DNA of 64,000 nucleotides, from contig CAWIMQ010000004.1 of the NCBI GenBank assembly GCA_963837265.1, positions 372,001-436,000 on the forward strand. The letters are read 5' to 3'. Origin of the DNA: DATBLE01 sp963837265 (GTDB taxonomy: Bacteria > Actinomycetota > Thermoleophilia > Gaiellales > Gaiellaceae). The notes below the pieces were generated by a model, which saw nothing but the letters and a program-made list of their open reading frames with translations, was not told where the DNA came from and did not search any database. Position numbers and translations under genes: made by a program. Below are positions 17,501 to 25,878 of the stretch, one piece after another. Numbering within the stretch: position 1 is the stretch's first letter; the number at the start of each line of letters is the position of its first letter.

Positions 17501-18193
17501 GTGATCGCCCAGGAGGACGTGGAAACCCATCGCTACCGCAAGCTCGTCGTCCGCGACGGGAGGATCGTCGGCGCCATCCTCTTCGGCTGCCCGCGGGAGG
17601 CTCCGGGCGTGGCGGAGGCGATGAAGCAGGAACGGGGCCTGAGCGGCGACCTCGAGGCGTTCGAGGCCGGCGACTGGAGCGCGTTCTGCCCCGACGCCGC
17701 GCCGCCGGGAGACGGCGAGCCGGCGCCGGCCTGGCAGCCGGTCGTCGCGCGTCCGCGCCCGGAGCCGGAGGCGCGCGCCGCCAGGGCCCCGGCCTCGGCG
17801 GCGGAGGCCGAACGGCCGGCGAAGCCCGAGGCGACCGCCGAGCCCGAGGCGTCGCCAGAGCCAGAGCAGGTGGCCGTGCCCGAGACGACCGCCGAGGCCG
17901 ACGCGATTGCCGAGCCGGAGTCGGCCCCAGAGCCCGAGCCCGCGGCCCTGCCCGAGGCGGCCGCCGAGGCGGAGCGGCCGGCCGAGCGAGAGCCGGGGCT
18001 CGAGGAGGAGCCGGTGTCCGAGCCGGAGCCGACGCTGGAGGAGGAGCTGGCGCGCCTGAGCGGGCAGGCGCCGGAGCCGGAGCTCACGCTCGAGGAGGAG
18101 CTGGCCCTCCTGAGCGGGCCGGCGTTCGAGGACGAGCCGATCAGCCCCGAGCTCGTGCTCGTCTCGCGCGGGGTGGCCGGGTACTCGTCCTAG
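14570..18193 (+). CDS. Membrane Fe-S / ferredoxin / FAD-NAD(P)H oxidoreductase fusion
   Basis: 1207 aa. Residues 1-500 are polytopic membrane helices with NosR/NapH-like iron-sulfur elements: a CP motif near 250, CSSICP near 329, and CNPCLGCVKNC near 355-366. Residues about 535-625 form a 2Fe-2S ferredoxin domain (GCRMGMCGADPVC near 563 plus a later CC). Residues about 640-1040 are a pyridine-nucleotide disulfide-type FAD domain: VVVVGNGIAG near 641 for FAD and GGGLLGLEAA near 789 for NAD(P)H, as in rubredoxin or nitrite reductase NirB-type reductases. The last 160 residues are Pro/Glu/Ala-rich and low in complexity. Predicted to move electrons between NAD(P)H and a membrane or exported acceptor; the partner may be the next gene or the multicopper oxidase. 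Confidence 0.82.
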   Translation: MIAAAAQFPAGVVVPIAVYTLLTAIAATALVLQPSTYPRVKLSPIRSQAFLAAAALVTAAIHAVAVGFDPARALRALPVHALSRLPSWQAQAPMWPTILATVAVGAAGSVLALRRAPARGLGAGAALIVATCAAFGLATVHAMLGGIAAGRPWVFDVYAGAVGLVASAITWRILAPPPAAASAERSRARAFAWPKLGPWVAVRAVSTTAALALITALVVRPHWALPVFWGLFIPALPIVWFVAPGLWRNVCPLAAVNQAPRLFGFTRGLTLPKRVADRAYLIPVAILMVAIPTRKVVFNTNGPAVAGLLLFVGTAALAGGFVFKGKSGWCSSICPLLPIQRLYGQTPFATVRNSHCNPCLGCVKNCFDLEPNGAYLRDLTDDNPYWAGQRRLFAGAFPGLVLAFFLLGGPKGHHGIPLMYGRFAIFVLASVGLFLVLDTIVDFSKVLVPTLFAATALNVFYWFNIPQLSQRIAHAQPVWVVWGARGALYALSAFWLYRSYTRERRAAAPATGAAAPAASAEVPAADGEPGVRLMPEDRQFAVAAGTSLLDALEQAGVAMEAGCRMGMCGADPVCVTAGRENLSPASDQEAATISRLGFGESTRMACCARVRGPVTVSMSPGAEEEDEAEAKPAEGVDTSIERVVVVGNGIAGITAADWVRRRHPTCAIDVVSREHHPLYNRMAIAKLIHGRSGMRGLYLQPDEWYEKNRITTWLNTRATAIDRAGRTVTLATGERLEYDRLILAPGSSSFVPPITGMGMPGTYSLREAEDGMRIRAYVQENESGRAVVSGGGLLGLEAAYALQQIGLHVTVLQRGERLLNLQLDEHGSELLLQHMQRLGIDVVCRAEVVEAQGDERLERVVLKDGGVLECDVLLIATGIRPNVELAGEAGLQVEKGIVVDGLMRTSDPTIFAAGDCAQLEGKVPGLWPTAVEQGRIAAFNALGAAEGYSEPPPVTILKVTGVDVMSAGRFEPEDGESVIAQEDVETHRYRKLVVRDGRIVGAILFGCPREAPGVAEAMKQERGLSGDLEAFEAGDWSAFCPDAAPPGDGEPAPAWQPVVARPRPEPEARAARAPASAAEAERPAKPEATAEPEASPEPEQVAVPETTAEADAIAEPESAPEPEPAALPEAAAEAERPAEREPGLEEEPVSEPEPTLEEELARLSGQAPEPELTLEEELALLSGPAFEDEPISPELVLVSRGVAGYSS

Positions 18194-18217
18194 CGGCCGC
18201 GCGAGGCTACCCGAAAG

Positions 18218-18247
18218 GCGACCGGGCCGCGGCGGCGGCCCGGTCGC
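18218..18247 (+). terminator. Hairpin terminator after the redox fusion gene
   Basis: GCGACCGGGCCGC and GCGGCCCGGTCGC form a perfect 13-bp stem around GGCG, 25 bases past the stop. No U-run follows. Confidence 0.65.
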
Positions 18248-18381
18248 CCACGATCGGGACGCTCCTCCGTCGCGATCGGCTCGCGGCGATCTCGATGTCG
18301 GCCTCGGCCCGACTCGAAACCGTTCCGCTCCGATCGCCGTATCTCCTTGCCGAGACCAGCAAGCGGCCAAGGGAGCATGTG

Positions 18382-19518
18382 ATGAGATCGACGACAAGGA
18401 AGATGGACTGGACCTGGAGGCACGCCTCCGCCGTTACCCTCCTCGCCGTCCTCGCCGTCGCGGCGGTGGCGGCGATCGAAGCCTCGGGCAGTTCCGGCCG
18501 AGCCGGTGCGGGCACGCTCGTCAAGATCCGAAAGACGGGGCTCGGGCGGGTGCTCGCCGACCAGCGCGGCCTCACTCTCTACCTCTTCGAGCCCGACCGG
18601 TTCGGGCGCAGCGTCTGCACCGGCAAGTGCGCGACCTTCTGGCCGCCGGTCCTGACCGCCGGCAAGCCGCGGGCGGCCGCCGGAGCACAGGCTGCGCTCC
18701 TCGGCACGACGAAGCGCGCCGGCGGCAAGCTGCAGGTCACCTACCAGGGCTACCCGCTCTACCGGTTCGTCAAGGACACGAAGCCGGGCAGCACCGCCGG
18801 ACAGGGCGTCGACGCCTTCGGCGGCGAGTGGTACGTCCTCGACGCCCAGGGGCGGAAGATCGAGGACGGCCGGCACGGCGGCGACGCGGCGACCGTGGCC
18901 ATGCACAAGACCGCGCTCGGTCGCGTGCTGACGGACGGCCGCGGACGGACGCTGTACCTCTTCGAGGCGGACAAGGGAACGACGAGCGCCTGCTACGGCC
19001 AGTGCGCGGCCTTCTGGCCGCCGCTCCTCACCACCGGGAAGCCCCAGGCGGCCGCGGGAGCGAGGGCCGGCCTCCTCGGGACGACCACCCGCAAGGATGG
19101 AACGGAGCAGGTCACCTACCGCGGACACCCGCTCTACTACTTCGCCAAGGACGAGGCGGAAGGAAACACGTCCGGCGAGGCGATCGACGCCTTCGGCGCC
19201 GAGTGGTACGCGCTGAACGCCGCCGGGACCAAGGTCGAGCAGCACGGCAAGGGCGGCGGGAGCGACGATTCGACTACGACACCACCACCACCACGACCAC
19301 AACCGGCGGGGGCTACGGCGGAGGCTACGGCTAGTAACACTGTGTTACATGCTCGCCTGCACCGCGCGGCTACGCGCTTTCCAAAGGCTCGTAACACAGT
19401 GTTACTTGCCCGGCCGGGCGGGCGCGGCGGCACGGCGGGAGCGCGGCCCTTCGGGAGGCGCTCCGCAGGGCTCGCACGAGCTCCGTACCGGCCCGATCTC
19501 CGCGTCGGGCGCGGCTGA
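18382..19518 (+). CDS. Exported Yx(FWY)xxD-repeat protein with frameshifted tail
   Basis: 378 aa as read; ATG with GGGAG upstream. After a signal/anchor helix (about 14-31) come two copies of a roughly 115-residue module, each with two Yx(FWY)xxD motifs: YLFEPD and YRFVKD, then YLFEAD and YYFAKD. Each module also has a C-x3-C pair and FWPP (CTGKCATFWPP, CYGQCAAFWPP). The family is exported and often next to redox genes. Near 19270-19285 the frame leaves what looks like the native tail: in another frame a Thr run continues into GGGYGGGYG and stops at 19332-19334. A one-base deletion in an ACC-rich tract is the likely cause, giving about 60 extra missense residues. Confidence 0.8.
   Translation: MRSTTRKMDWTWRHASAVTLLAVLAVAAVAAIEASGSSGRAGAGTLVKIRKTGLGRVLADQRGLTLYLFEPDRFGRSVCTGKCATFWPPVLTAGKPRAAAGAQAALLGTTKRAGGKLQVTYQGYPLYRFVKDTKPGSTAGQGVDAFGGEWYVLDAQGRKIEDGRHGGDAATVAMHKTALGRVLTDGRGRTLYLFEADKGTTSACYGQCAAFWPPLLTTGKPQAAAGARAGLLGTTTRKDGTEQVTYRGHPLYYFAKDEAEGNTSGEAIDAFGAEWYALNAAGTKVEQHGKGGGSDDSTTTPPPPRPQPAGATAEATASNTVLHARLHRAATRFPKARNTVLLARPGGRGGTAGARPFGRRSAGLARAPYRPDLRVGRG
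19333..19406. repeat. Pair of 16-bp inverted palindromic repeats
   Basis: AGTAACACTGTGTTAC (19333-19348) and its exact reverse complement GTAACACAGTGTTACT (19391-19406) are 42 bases apart. Each is itself a near-perfect palindrome. They begin inside the native-frame stop codon of the preceding gene. They may form one long stem (terminator) or be an interspersed REP/BIME-like unit. Confidence 0.65.
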
Positions 19519-20206
19519 GCTCGGGCCGCCCTGCAACCTCGGGTCGCCGCCGGCTCGGTTGTCGAGCGCGAAGGGGAGCGACGCCGTCGCCCTGTTTCCG
19601 GAGCTGTCAACCGCCTGGACGTCGAGCTTGTAGCGGCCGTTCGGGAGCAGGTGGGTGCTCCAGGTGCACGCGAGGTAGAAGCGGTAGCAGCCGGGCTCGT
19701 TCGGGTGGTTCTGTCGCGTCCCCGGCGCGTAGACGGCCGCGTACCGGTCCTGGTCGAGCATCCGGCTCCGTACGCCAGCCGCCAGCGCTCGGCGAAGTGG
19801 ACGTGCCCCCACGGGCCTCCACGTGCGCGAGCACCTGCTGCCGGGTCACCTGCTGCCGGTGCGAGACGGCGGGGACGACGTGCCGGTAGCCGAACGCCCG
19901 GCCGCCGGGAGCGACGACCGAGAGCGAGCGGCCGCCCTCGAGATGGACGGTGCCTCCCTCGACCGCGTGCACGGCCGTGCCGTCGGGCGCCGAGATGCCG
20001 ATCCCGAAGTGGAACGCCCGCGAGCGGCCCGAGATGCGCGCGTCGTTCAGGTAGGCGCGCACCGGGTGCGCATGCTCGAACGGGCGGATCGGCCAGCAGT
20101 ACCCCTCGAAGGCGCTCTCCCGCCACCGGCTACCTCGGTCGAAGGATGCGCCCGGGGCCGGCCCGCCTCCGCGGAGACGCGGCCCCCGCGCTCGATGAGA
20201 AAGCAC
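19402..20206 (-). pseudogene. Decayed M23-like peptidase (frameshifts and internal deletion)
   Basis: Three minus-strand frames together match the intact protein at 54086-55027. The first (from 20206) reads ..HPVRAYLNDARISGRSRAF, then HFGIGISAPDGTAVHAVEGG and FGYRHVVPAVSHRQQ. A second frame near 19800 supplies GHVHFAERW. A third supplies TRQNHPNEPGCYRFYLACTW and VDSSGNRATASLPF. Roughly 80 residues between HFAER and the C-terminal Ig-like part are missing. The expected M23 metal-site region (HFGIDIS, HVHFAE) is split by a frameshift, so a functional product is unlikely. Confidence 0.75.
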
Positions 20207-20520
20207 CCCGATCCCCGGGATCCTGGGCGGAAGGGACCGAAGGTCCTACCGCTCGGCTCGCCGGGTCCTAGCGAAATCAAACCGCGGTCCTGGGCAAAAA
20301 TACGGATGCCGTATCCCCCCCTGCTCGACAACATGCTGTTTGTTGCATGTCCAACAGGCACAGGGATCAGGGAGGCAGCCTGCCTATGAGCGCTCGTTTC
20401 ACGCCGTTCTAGACGCGTAAGACGGCGTCTTCGAGCCCGCCCGGGAGGAGCCGGTCTCGGAGCGCCGACGGGGGATCAATCCAACGGACGCGGCCCAGTA
20501 CGTCCCTTCCGGAGGAGAAA
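20207..20520. other. Upstream region of the multicopper oxidase gene
   Basis: No gene is supported. It contains a 13-bp near-palindrome AAGACGGCGTCTT (20419-20431) about 90 bases before the start, and a CAACATGCTGTTTGTTG-like symmetric stretch near 20330, either of which could be a regulator site. The strong RBS GGAGGAG (20508-20514) is at the end. Confidence 0.45.
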
Positions 20521-23500
20521 ATGAACCGAACCACACGAAATCGACTGAGTCGGCTCCGCCGGCGACCGCTGTGGCTCGTGCTGCTCGCCCTGGTGTTCTG
20601 CTTGCCGGCGATCAGCTCTGCCGCACCCGGCTCGCCGACGGACGAGACCAAGGTCCCGCACTACTTCGGACCGTATGCGAACTGGGCGAACAGCCCGCTC
20701 ACCCAGGCCGACGCGACGGTGGCGATCACCGATCCGACGGGCACGGGAGCGACGGCGACCGCCCAGGTCGGCGTGAACGGGGCCGTCACCGGCCTCACGA
20801 TCACCGACCCCGGCAGCGGCTACAGCGCCCCGACCGTCGCGATCGGCGGCTCGGGAAGCGGCGCGACCGCCACAGCCGACTTCTCGGTGAGCGGCGCCGT
20901 CACCAAGGTCGCCGTCGACACGCCCGGCGCCGGCTACACCAAGCCGGCCGTCGCGTTCACCGGCGGCGGCGGCACCGGGGCGGCCGCGACTGCCTACGGC
21001 GGCGTGGACGCCGTCCAGCTCGTCGACGCCGGCACCGGCTACACGTTCCCGACGGTCGCATTCGACCTGCCCGACGACCCGAACGGCGTGCAGGCACAGG
21101 GCCATGCCGACTGCGTGGAGGCGAACTGCCAGCCGACGAACCCCGGCGACACCGTCAACATCCTCGGCGTCACGGTCGACGACCCCGGCAGCGGCTACTC
21201 GTCCGCCCCGGGCGTGGCGATCCTCGACGGAACGCAGTTCGACCCGGTGACCCACGATCCGACCGGCCCGCCGTTCCTCGAGGCCACCGTCACGTCGACG
21301 TTGAGCGTGCAATCGGTCACCGTCGACACCTTCGGCACCGGTTACACCGCGGCGCCGACGGTCGACATCACCGACCCGACCGGCACGGGCAGCGGCGCGA
21401 CCGCGACCGCCTCGATCGACGTCGGCGCGATCACCGCGCTGACGCTCGTCACGGGCGGCTCCGGCTACGTCACGCCCGGCGGGATCAAGAAGTTCACGGA
21501 CGAGCTGCCGATGCTCTGCGACCCGACGGTGGGCGGCAGCTGCGTCGACAACGCCAACGGGCAGCATCTCCCGCTCGGCGTGCCCGACACGACGACGTTC
21601 CCGAACGCGGACTACTACGTGATCGCCCTCGTGCAGCACCGGGCCCAGATGAGCTCGAGCCTGCCGCAGGGAACGCTCGTCCGCGAGTACGTGCAGCTGA
21701 AGATGGACTCCCTCGGGAATCCGGATCCCTCCGGAGTCGCGCTCTCGAACGACCTGCTCGACGGCAGCTCGACCCCGGTCCTCCTGCCCAACGGCATGCA
21801 GGCCTACGGCGTCGACAGCCCGCAGTACCTGGGCCCCGTGATCGTCGCGCAGAAGGACAAGGCGGTCCGGATCGTCTTCTACAACCTGCTCCCGACGGGG
21901 GACGCCGGCGACCTGTTCCTGCCGACGGACTCGTCGATGATGGGCTCCGGGATGGGGCCGATGAACATGGCCGCTCCTCCCGACCAGGGCAGCGTCATGG
22001 ACGGCGTCCGCAACCCGGAGTGCACCGAGTACACGAAGGGCACCGACGTCAACTGCTTCAAGGACAACCGGGCGACCCTCCACCTGCACGGCGGCGTCAC
22101 CCCGTGGATCTCCGACGGGACGCCGCACCAGTGGATCACCCCGGCGAACGAGAACACTCCCTGGCCGCAGGGCGTCAGCGTGCAGAACGTCCCCGACATG
22201 GTCGGCGGCTCGCAGCCGGCGAACGTGCCGGACTGCGCGGCGACGAGCGACGGCTGCCAGACCTTCTACTACACGAACCAGCAGTCGGCCCGTCTGATGT
22301 TCTACCACGACCACGCCTGGGGCATCACCCGCCTGAACGTGTACGCGGGCGAGGCGGCAGGCTACGTGATCACCGATCCGACCGAGCAGAAGCTGTTCGG
22401 CTCGAGCGGTGCCTATCCCAGCCTCGGCGAGGGCATCCCCCTGATCATCCAGGACCGGACCTTCGTGCCGAGCGATGCACAGCTCCTCAACACCGACCCG
22501 AACAGCGGCCCCCTGGGCCAGGATCCGACCTGGGACCAGAGCCGGTGGGGCGGCGAGGGCAACCTCTGGTACCACCACGTGTACATGCCCGCGCAGAACC
22601 CCGGCGACCCGAGCGGCCTGAGCGCGTTCGGGCGCTGGATGTACGGGCCGTGGTTCTGGCCGCCTGCAACCCCCACGCACGGGCCGATCGCCAACCCGTA
22701 CTACGACCCGAGCTGCAACCTCGACGATCCGGCAACCTGGCAGTACCAGTCCGACCCGTTCTGCGAGCCCCAGCAGATCCCGGGGACGCCGAACATCTCG
22801 GCCGGGATGGAGCAGTTCAACGACACGCCGATCGTCAACGGCACGGCGTACCCGACCCTGACGGTTGACCCGAAGGCCTACCGCTTCCGGATCCTGAACG
22901 CGGCCAACGACCGCTTCTTCAACCTGCAGTGGTACGTCGGGGATCCGAACAGCGTGGCCGATCCCACGATCGGGCCGACCGAGGTCGCTCTGAAGCCCGC
23001 CGAGGTTGCGGCGGCGCAGACCGACCCGAACGTCTTCCCGACGCCGGACACCACGGTCAGCCCGAAGGGCCCGAACTTCGTCCAGATCGGCAGCGAGGGC
23101 GGCTTCCTGCCCGCCCCCACGGTCGTTCCGAACCAGCCGATCACCTGGATCACGGACCCGACGCGGTTCGACTTCGGCAACGTCGACCAGCACGCGCTGG
23201 CAATGGCTCCCGCGGAGAGGGCCGACACGATCGTCGACTTCTCGCAGTACGCGGGCCAGACGCTGATCCTCTACAACGACGCGCCTGCCGCCTATCCGGC
23301 CAGGGTCGCCTGCTACGACTACTACACGGGCGGTCCCGACCTGACCCCGGCCTGCGCGCCGAGCACGCTGCCCGGCTACGGGCCGAACACCCGCACGATC
23401 ATGCAGGTCAAGGTGTCGAGCAACGCCGCTGATCCGGCCTTCGACGTGGCCGCGCTGAAGGCGAAGTTCACGCACAAGGCCAACAACTCCGGCGTGTTCG

Positions 23501-25227
23501 AGGCCGGCCAGCATCCGATCATCATCGGCCAGGCCGCGTACAACTCGGCCTACGGCAAGACCTTCGCATCGAGCGGGAACTGCACCAACCCGAACGGGAC
23601 GAACAAATGCGACGGGTTCGCCAGGATCAACCAGCAGGGCGGCGACCAGTTCAGGTTCGACACCCTGCGCGGGCCGCAGCTGAAGATCCCGCTGCAGCCG
23701 AAGGCGATCCACGACGAGATGAACGCGGCGTCATTCGACGAGTTCGGCCGGATGACGGCGAACCTCGGGGTGGAGGCCGTTCCGGCCAGCCCCGCGGCTC
23801 AGAACATCACCCTCTACCCGTTCGTCAACCCGCAGACGGAGCTGATCGACGCCACCGGCCTTCCGGTCGGGGACGTCAGCGTGACGGCGATCTCGAAGGG
23901 TGACGACGGCACGCAGATCTGGAAGATCACCCACAACGGGGTGGACACCCACCCGATCCACTTCCACCTCTACGACGTGCAGGTGCTCAACCGGGTCACC
24001 TGGGACAACATCATCATCCCGCCCGACCCGAACGAGCTCGGCTGGAAGGACACCGTGCGGATGAGCCCGCTGGAGGACACGATCGTCGCCCTCCGGCCGG
24101 TGATCCCGAAGCTGCCGTTCGAGATCCCGAACAGCGTCAGGCCGTTGAACCCGATGATGCCGCTCGGCGACACGTCGCAGTTCAACAACGTCGACCCGAA
24201 CGGGAACCCGACGGCGAACATCGTCAACAAGATGGTGAACTTCGGCTGGGAGTACGTCTTCCACTGCCACATCCTCAGCCACGAGGAGATGGACATGATG
24301 CGGCCGGTCACGGTCGCGGTCCCGCCGATCAAGGCCGACGGCCTGGCAGCATCGGTCAACAAGAAGGTGCTGACTCTGAGCTGGAACGACAACTCGATCA
24401 ACGAGACCTCGTTCCTGGCCCAGACGTCGACCGACGGAACGACCTGGACGGACGTCGCGACGCTGTCGCAGCCGCTCGCCCAGTCGCTCCCGACGGGCCA
24501 CGGGCTTCGCAGCCTCGTCGTGTCGACGAACTACAACGTCAACAACGTGGCCGCCTACCGCGTGGTCGCGCAGAACACGGTCGGCTACGGGGCGGAGTTC
24601 CCCTCGATGACGGTCAAGTCGACCTCCGACTCGATCGTCGTCGGCAACCCGCCGGCGGCTCCCACCAAGCTGTCCGCGACCCTCCAGTCCGGACCGCAGG
24701 TGAGGCTCACCTTCACGGACAACGCGCAGAACGAGGCGTGGTTCGTGATCGAGCGTGCCGTCGGCACCGGGCCGTTCGCCGCGATCGCAACGGCGCCGGC
24801 ACGGAACGGCACGGGCAGCGTGACGTACACCGACACGACGGTCTCACCGAGCACGACGTACTCGTACCGCGTCGCGGCCAGGAACCTGGCCGGCGGGTCG
24901 AGCTACTCGAACACGGCGACCGTCGCGATCGGCGCGCTTCCCGGCACGCCGGCGATCACCAATGCGACAGCCGCCCTCGCGGGCAACAGGGAGCGCGTCA
25001 CGGTCACGTGGACCGCGGGCGCGCCGACCAACCAGACCGGGTTCACGGTCCAGTGGAGCGCAACCAGCGACTTCGCGACGATCGCCGGATCCGGCACCAC
25101 CAACGCAAGCGCGAGGACCTTCACTACCGGCCAGATCACCAGCCAGGTCTGGTACGTGCGCGTCTTCGCCCAGAACGCAGTCGGGCCGTCGCCCTTCTCC
25201 GCGGTCACCAGCGTGCCGTCCGCGTAA
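20521..25227 (+). CDS. Giant exported multicopper oxidase with N-terminal repeats and FnIII domains
   Basis: 1568 aa, ATG with GGAGGAG upstream. A signal peptide (about 1-36) is followed by a repeat region (about 60-325) with several copies of a glycine/threonine-rich unit such as LTITDPGSGYSAPTVAI. The oxidase core carries four copper-ligand motifs: HLHGG near 520, YHDHAWG near 594, HPIHFHLY near 1144, and HCHILSHEEMDMM near 1247-1260. The last has the Met expected of a type 1 site. Two to three fibronectin type III domains fill about 1275-1568. Related proteins include bacterial manganese oxidases and other large secreted oxidases; the physiological substrate (metal ion, phenolic or other) cannot be read from sequence. 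Confidence 0.88.
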   Translation: MNRTTRNRLSRLRRRPLWLVLLALVFCLPAISSAAPGSPTDETKVPHYFGPYANWANSPLTQADATVAITDPTGTGATATAQVGVNGAVTGLTITDPGSGYSAPTVAIGGSGSGATATADFSVSGAVTKVAVDTPGAGYTKPAVAFTGGGGTGAAATAYGGVDAVQLVDAGTGYTFPTVAFDLPDDPNGVQAQGHADCVEANCQPTNPGDTVNILGVTVDDPGSGYSSAPGVAILDGTQFDPVTHDPTGPPFLEATVTSTLSVQSVTVDTFGTGYTAAPTVDITDPTGTGSGATATASIDVGAITALTLVTGGSGYVTPGGIKKFTDELPMLCDPTVGGSCVDNANGQHLPLGVPDTTTFPNADYYVIALVQHRAQMSSSLPQGTLVREYVQLKMDSLGNPDPSGVALSNDLLDGSSTPVLLPNGMQAYGVDSPQYLGPVIVAQKDKAVRIVFYNLLPTGDAGDLFLPTDSSMMGSGMGPMNMAAPPDQGSVMDGVRNPECTEYTKGTDVNCFKDNRATLHLHGGVTPWISDGTPHQWITPANENTPWPQGVSVQNVPDMVGGSQPANVPDCAATSDGCQTFYYTNQQSARLMFYHDHAWGITRLNVYAGEAAGYVITDPTEQKLFGSSGAYPSLGEGIPLIIQDRTFVPSDAQLLNTDPNSGPLGQDPTWDQSRWGGEGNLWYHHVYMPAQNPGDPSGLSAFGRWMYGPWFWPPATPTHGPIANPYYDPSCNLDDPATWQYQSDPFCEPQQIPGTPNISAGMEQFNDTPIVNGTAYPTLTVDPKAYRFRILNAANDRFFNLQWYVGDPNSVADPTIGPTEVALKPAEVAAAQTDPNVFPTPDTTVSPKGPNFVQIGSEGGFLPAPTVVPNQPITWITDPTRFDFGNVDQHALAMAPAERADTIVDFSQYAGQTLILYNDAPAAYPARVACYDYYTGGPDLTPACAPSTLPGYGPNTRTIMQVKVSSNAADPAFDVAALKAKFTHKANNSGVFEAGQHPIIIGQAAYNSAYGKTFASSGNCTNPNGTNKCDGFARINQQGGDQFRFDTLRGPQLKIPLQPKAIHDEMNAASFDEFGRMTANLGVEAVPASPAAQNITLYPFVNPQTELIDATGLPVGDVSVTAISKGDDGTQIWKITHNGVDTHPIHFHLYDVQVLNRVTWDNIIIPPDPNELGWKDTVRMSPLEDTIVALRPVIPKLPFEIPNSVRPLNPMMPLGDTSQFNNVDPNGNPTANIVNKMVNFGWEYVFHCHILSHEEMDMMRPVTVAVPPIKADGLAASVNKKVLTLSWNDNSINETSFLAQTSTDGTTWTDVATLSQPLAQSLPTGHGLRSLVVSTNYNVNNVAAYRVVAQNTVGYGAEFPSMTVKSTSDSIVVGNPPAAPTKLSATLQSGPQVRLTFTDNAQNEAWFVIERAVGTGPFAAIATAPARNGTGSVTYTDTTVSPSTTYSYRVAARNLAGGSSYSNTATVAIGALPGTPAITNATAALAGNRERVTVTWTAGAPTNQTGFTVQWSATSDFATIAGSGTTNASARTFTTGQITSQVWYVRVFAQNAVGPSPFSAVTSVPSA

Positions 25228-25251
25228 CGAAGAGCGTCACCCAGGAAGGCA

Positions 25252-25279
25252 GGGAGGGGCCCCACACGGGGCCCCTCCC
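25252..25279. terminator. Strong bidirectional terminator
   Basis: GGGAGGGGCCCC and GGGGCCCCTCCC form a perfect 12-bp stem with an ACAC loop between convergent genes. Confidence 0.8.
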
Positions 25280-25298
25280 TCGTTTCGGCGCCCGCGGC

Positions 25299-25871
25299 TC
25301 AGGTGGCCCGATCCGGCGGTCGGCCGAGTCGGCGGCGGAGGGAGCGCCACAGCGCGAGGGCGAGCAAGCGGAGGCCGCCGACAGCCGCGGGCAGCGGGCT
25401 CTCCTGCGACGACCCGTCGAGGGGCGCGGCAGCCAGCTTGCCGGCGATGCAGTCGGCGAACCGGGCGGTCAGGCGCGAGGCGACGTCCGCGACCACGCCG
25501 CGGCCGTGCTGCGCGACCGCGCCGCGGAGCGTCAGCTCGGTGACGATGTCGACTCTCGTCCCGTCGCCCGCAGGAGCGACGGTCGACTCGATGCGCGCCT
25601 CGGCGCTCCCGCGCCCGCGGGCCTCGCGTGCCCGGACGGCGAGGACGGCGCGGCGCTCCGTCTCGTTGACCGCCTCGCGCGCCACGTCGGCGAGGAACCT
25701 GAGCGCGATCGGGCCCAGCCTGACGTGGAGCGTGACCTTCCAGCGGTCCTCGTCGACGACCTCGACGAGCTCCGCGCCGGGCATGCAGGGGACGACCGCC
25801 GGCGGGTCGTTGAGCAGGAGCCACGCGGCCTCGACCGGGGCGGCGACCTCGAAGCGGTTCTCCAGGCGCAT
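25299..25871 (-). CDS. CoxG-like SRPBCC protein
   Basis: 190 aa. The N-terminal 145 residues fit the carbon-monoxide-dehydrogenase subunit G/SRPBCC fold: RFEVAAPVEAAWLLLNDPPA, VPCMPGAEL, KVTLHVRLGPIALRF and GAVAQHGRGVVADVASRL. The remaining 45 residues are a basic, partly hydrophobic tail that may contact the membrane. CoxG proteins accompany molybdenum hydroxylases of the xanthine dehydrogenase/CO dehydrogenase family and help their membrane recruitment or maturation. That fits the Mo and Fe-S subunits upstream in the same operon. It is the last gene before a strong terminator. Confidence 0.85.
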   Translation of the reverse strand: MRLENRFEVAAPVEAAWLLLNDPPAVVPCMPGAELVEVVDEDRWKVTLHVRLGPIALRFLADVAREAVNETERRAVLAVRAREARGRGSAEARIESTVAPAGDGTRVDIVTELTLRGAVAQHGRGVVADVASRLTARFADCIAGKLAAAPLDGSSQESPLPAAVGGLRLLALALWRSLRRRLGRPPDRAT

Positions 25872-25878
25872 CGCGGCC

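Noticed and set aside
14177..18397. 1406-codon open frame on the minus strand
   Set aside because: Shadow of the 1207-aa redox gene; no domain or signal and low-complexity composition.
20476..23712. 1078-codon open frame on the minus strand
   Set aside because: Opposes the multicopper oxidase, which has clear copper motifs, signal peptide and strong RBS.
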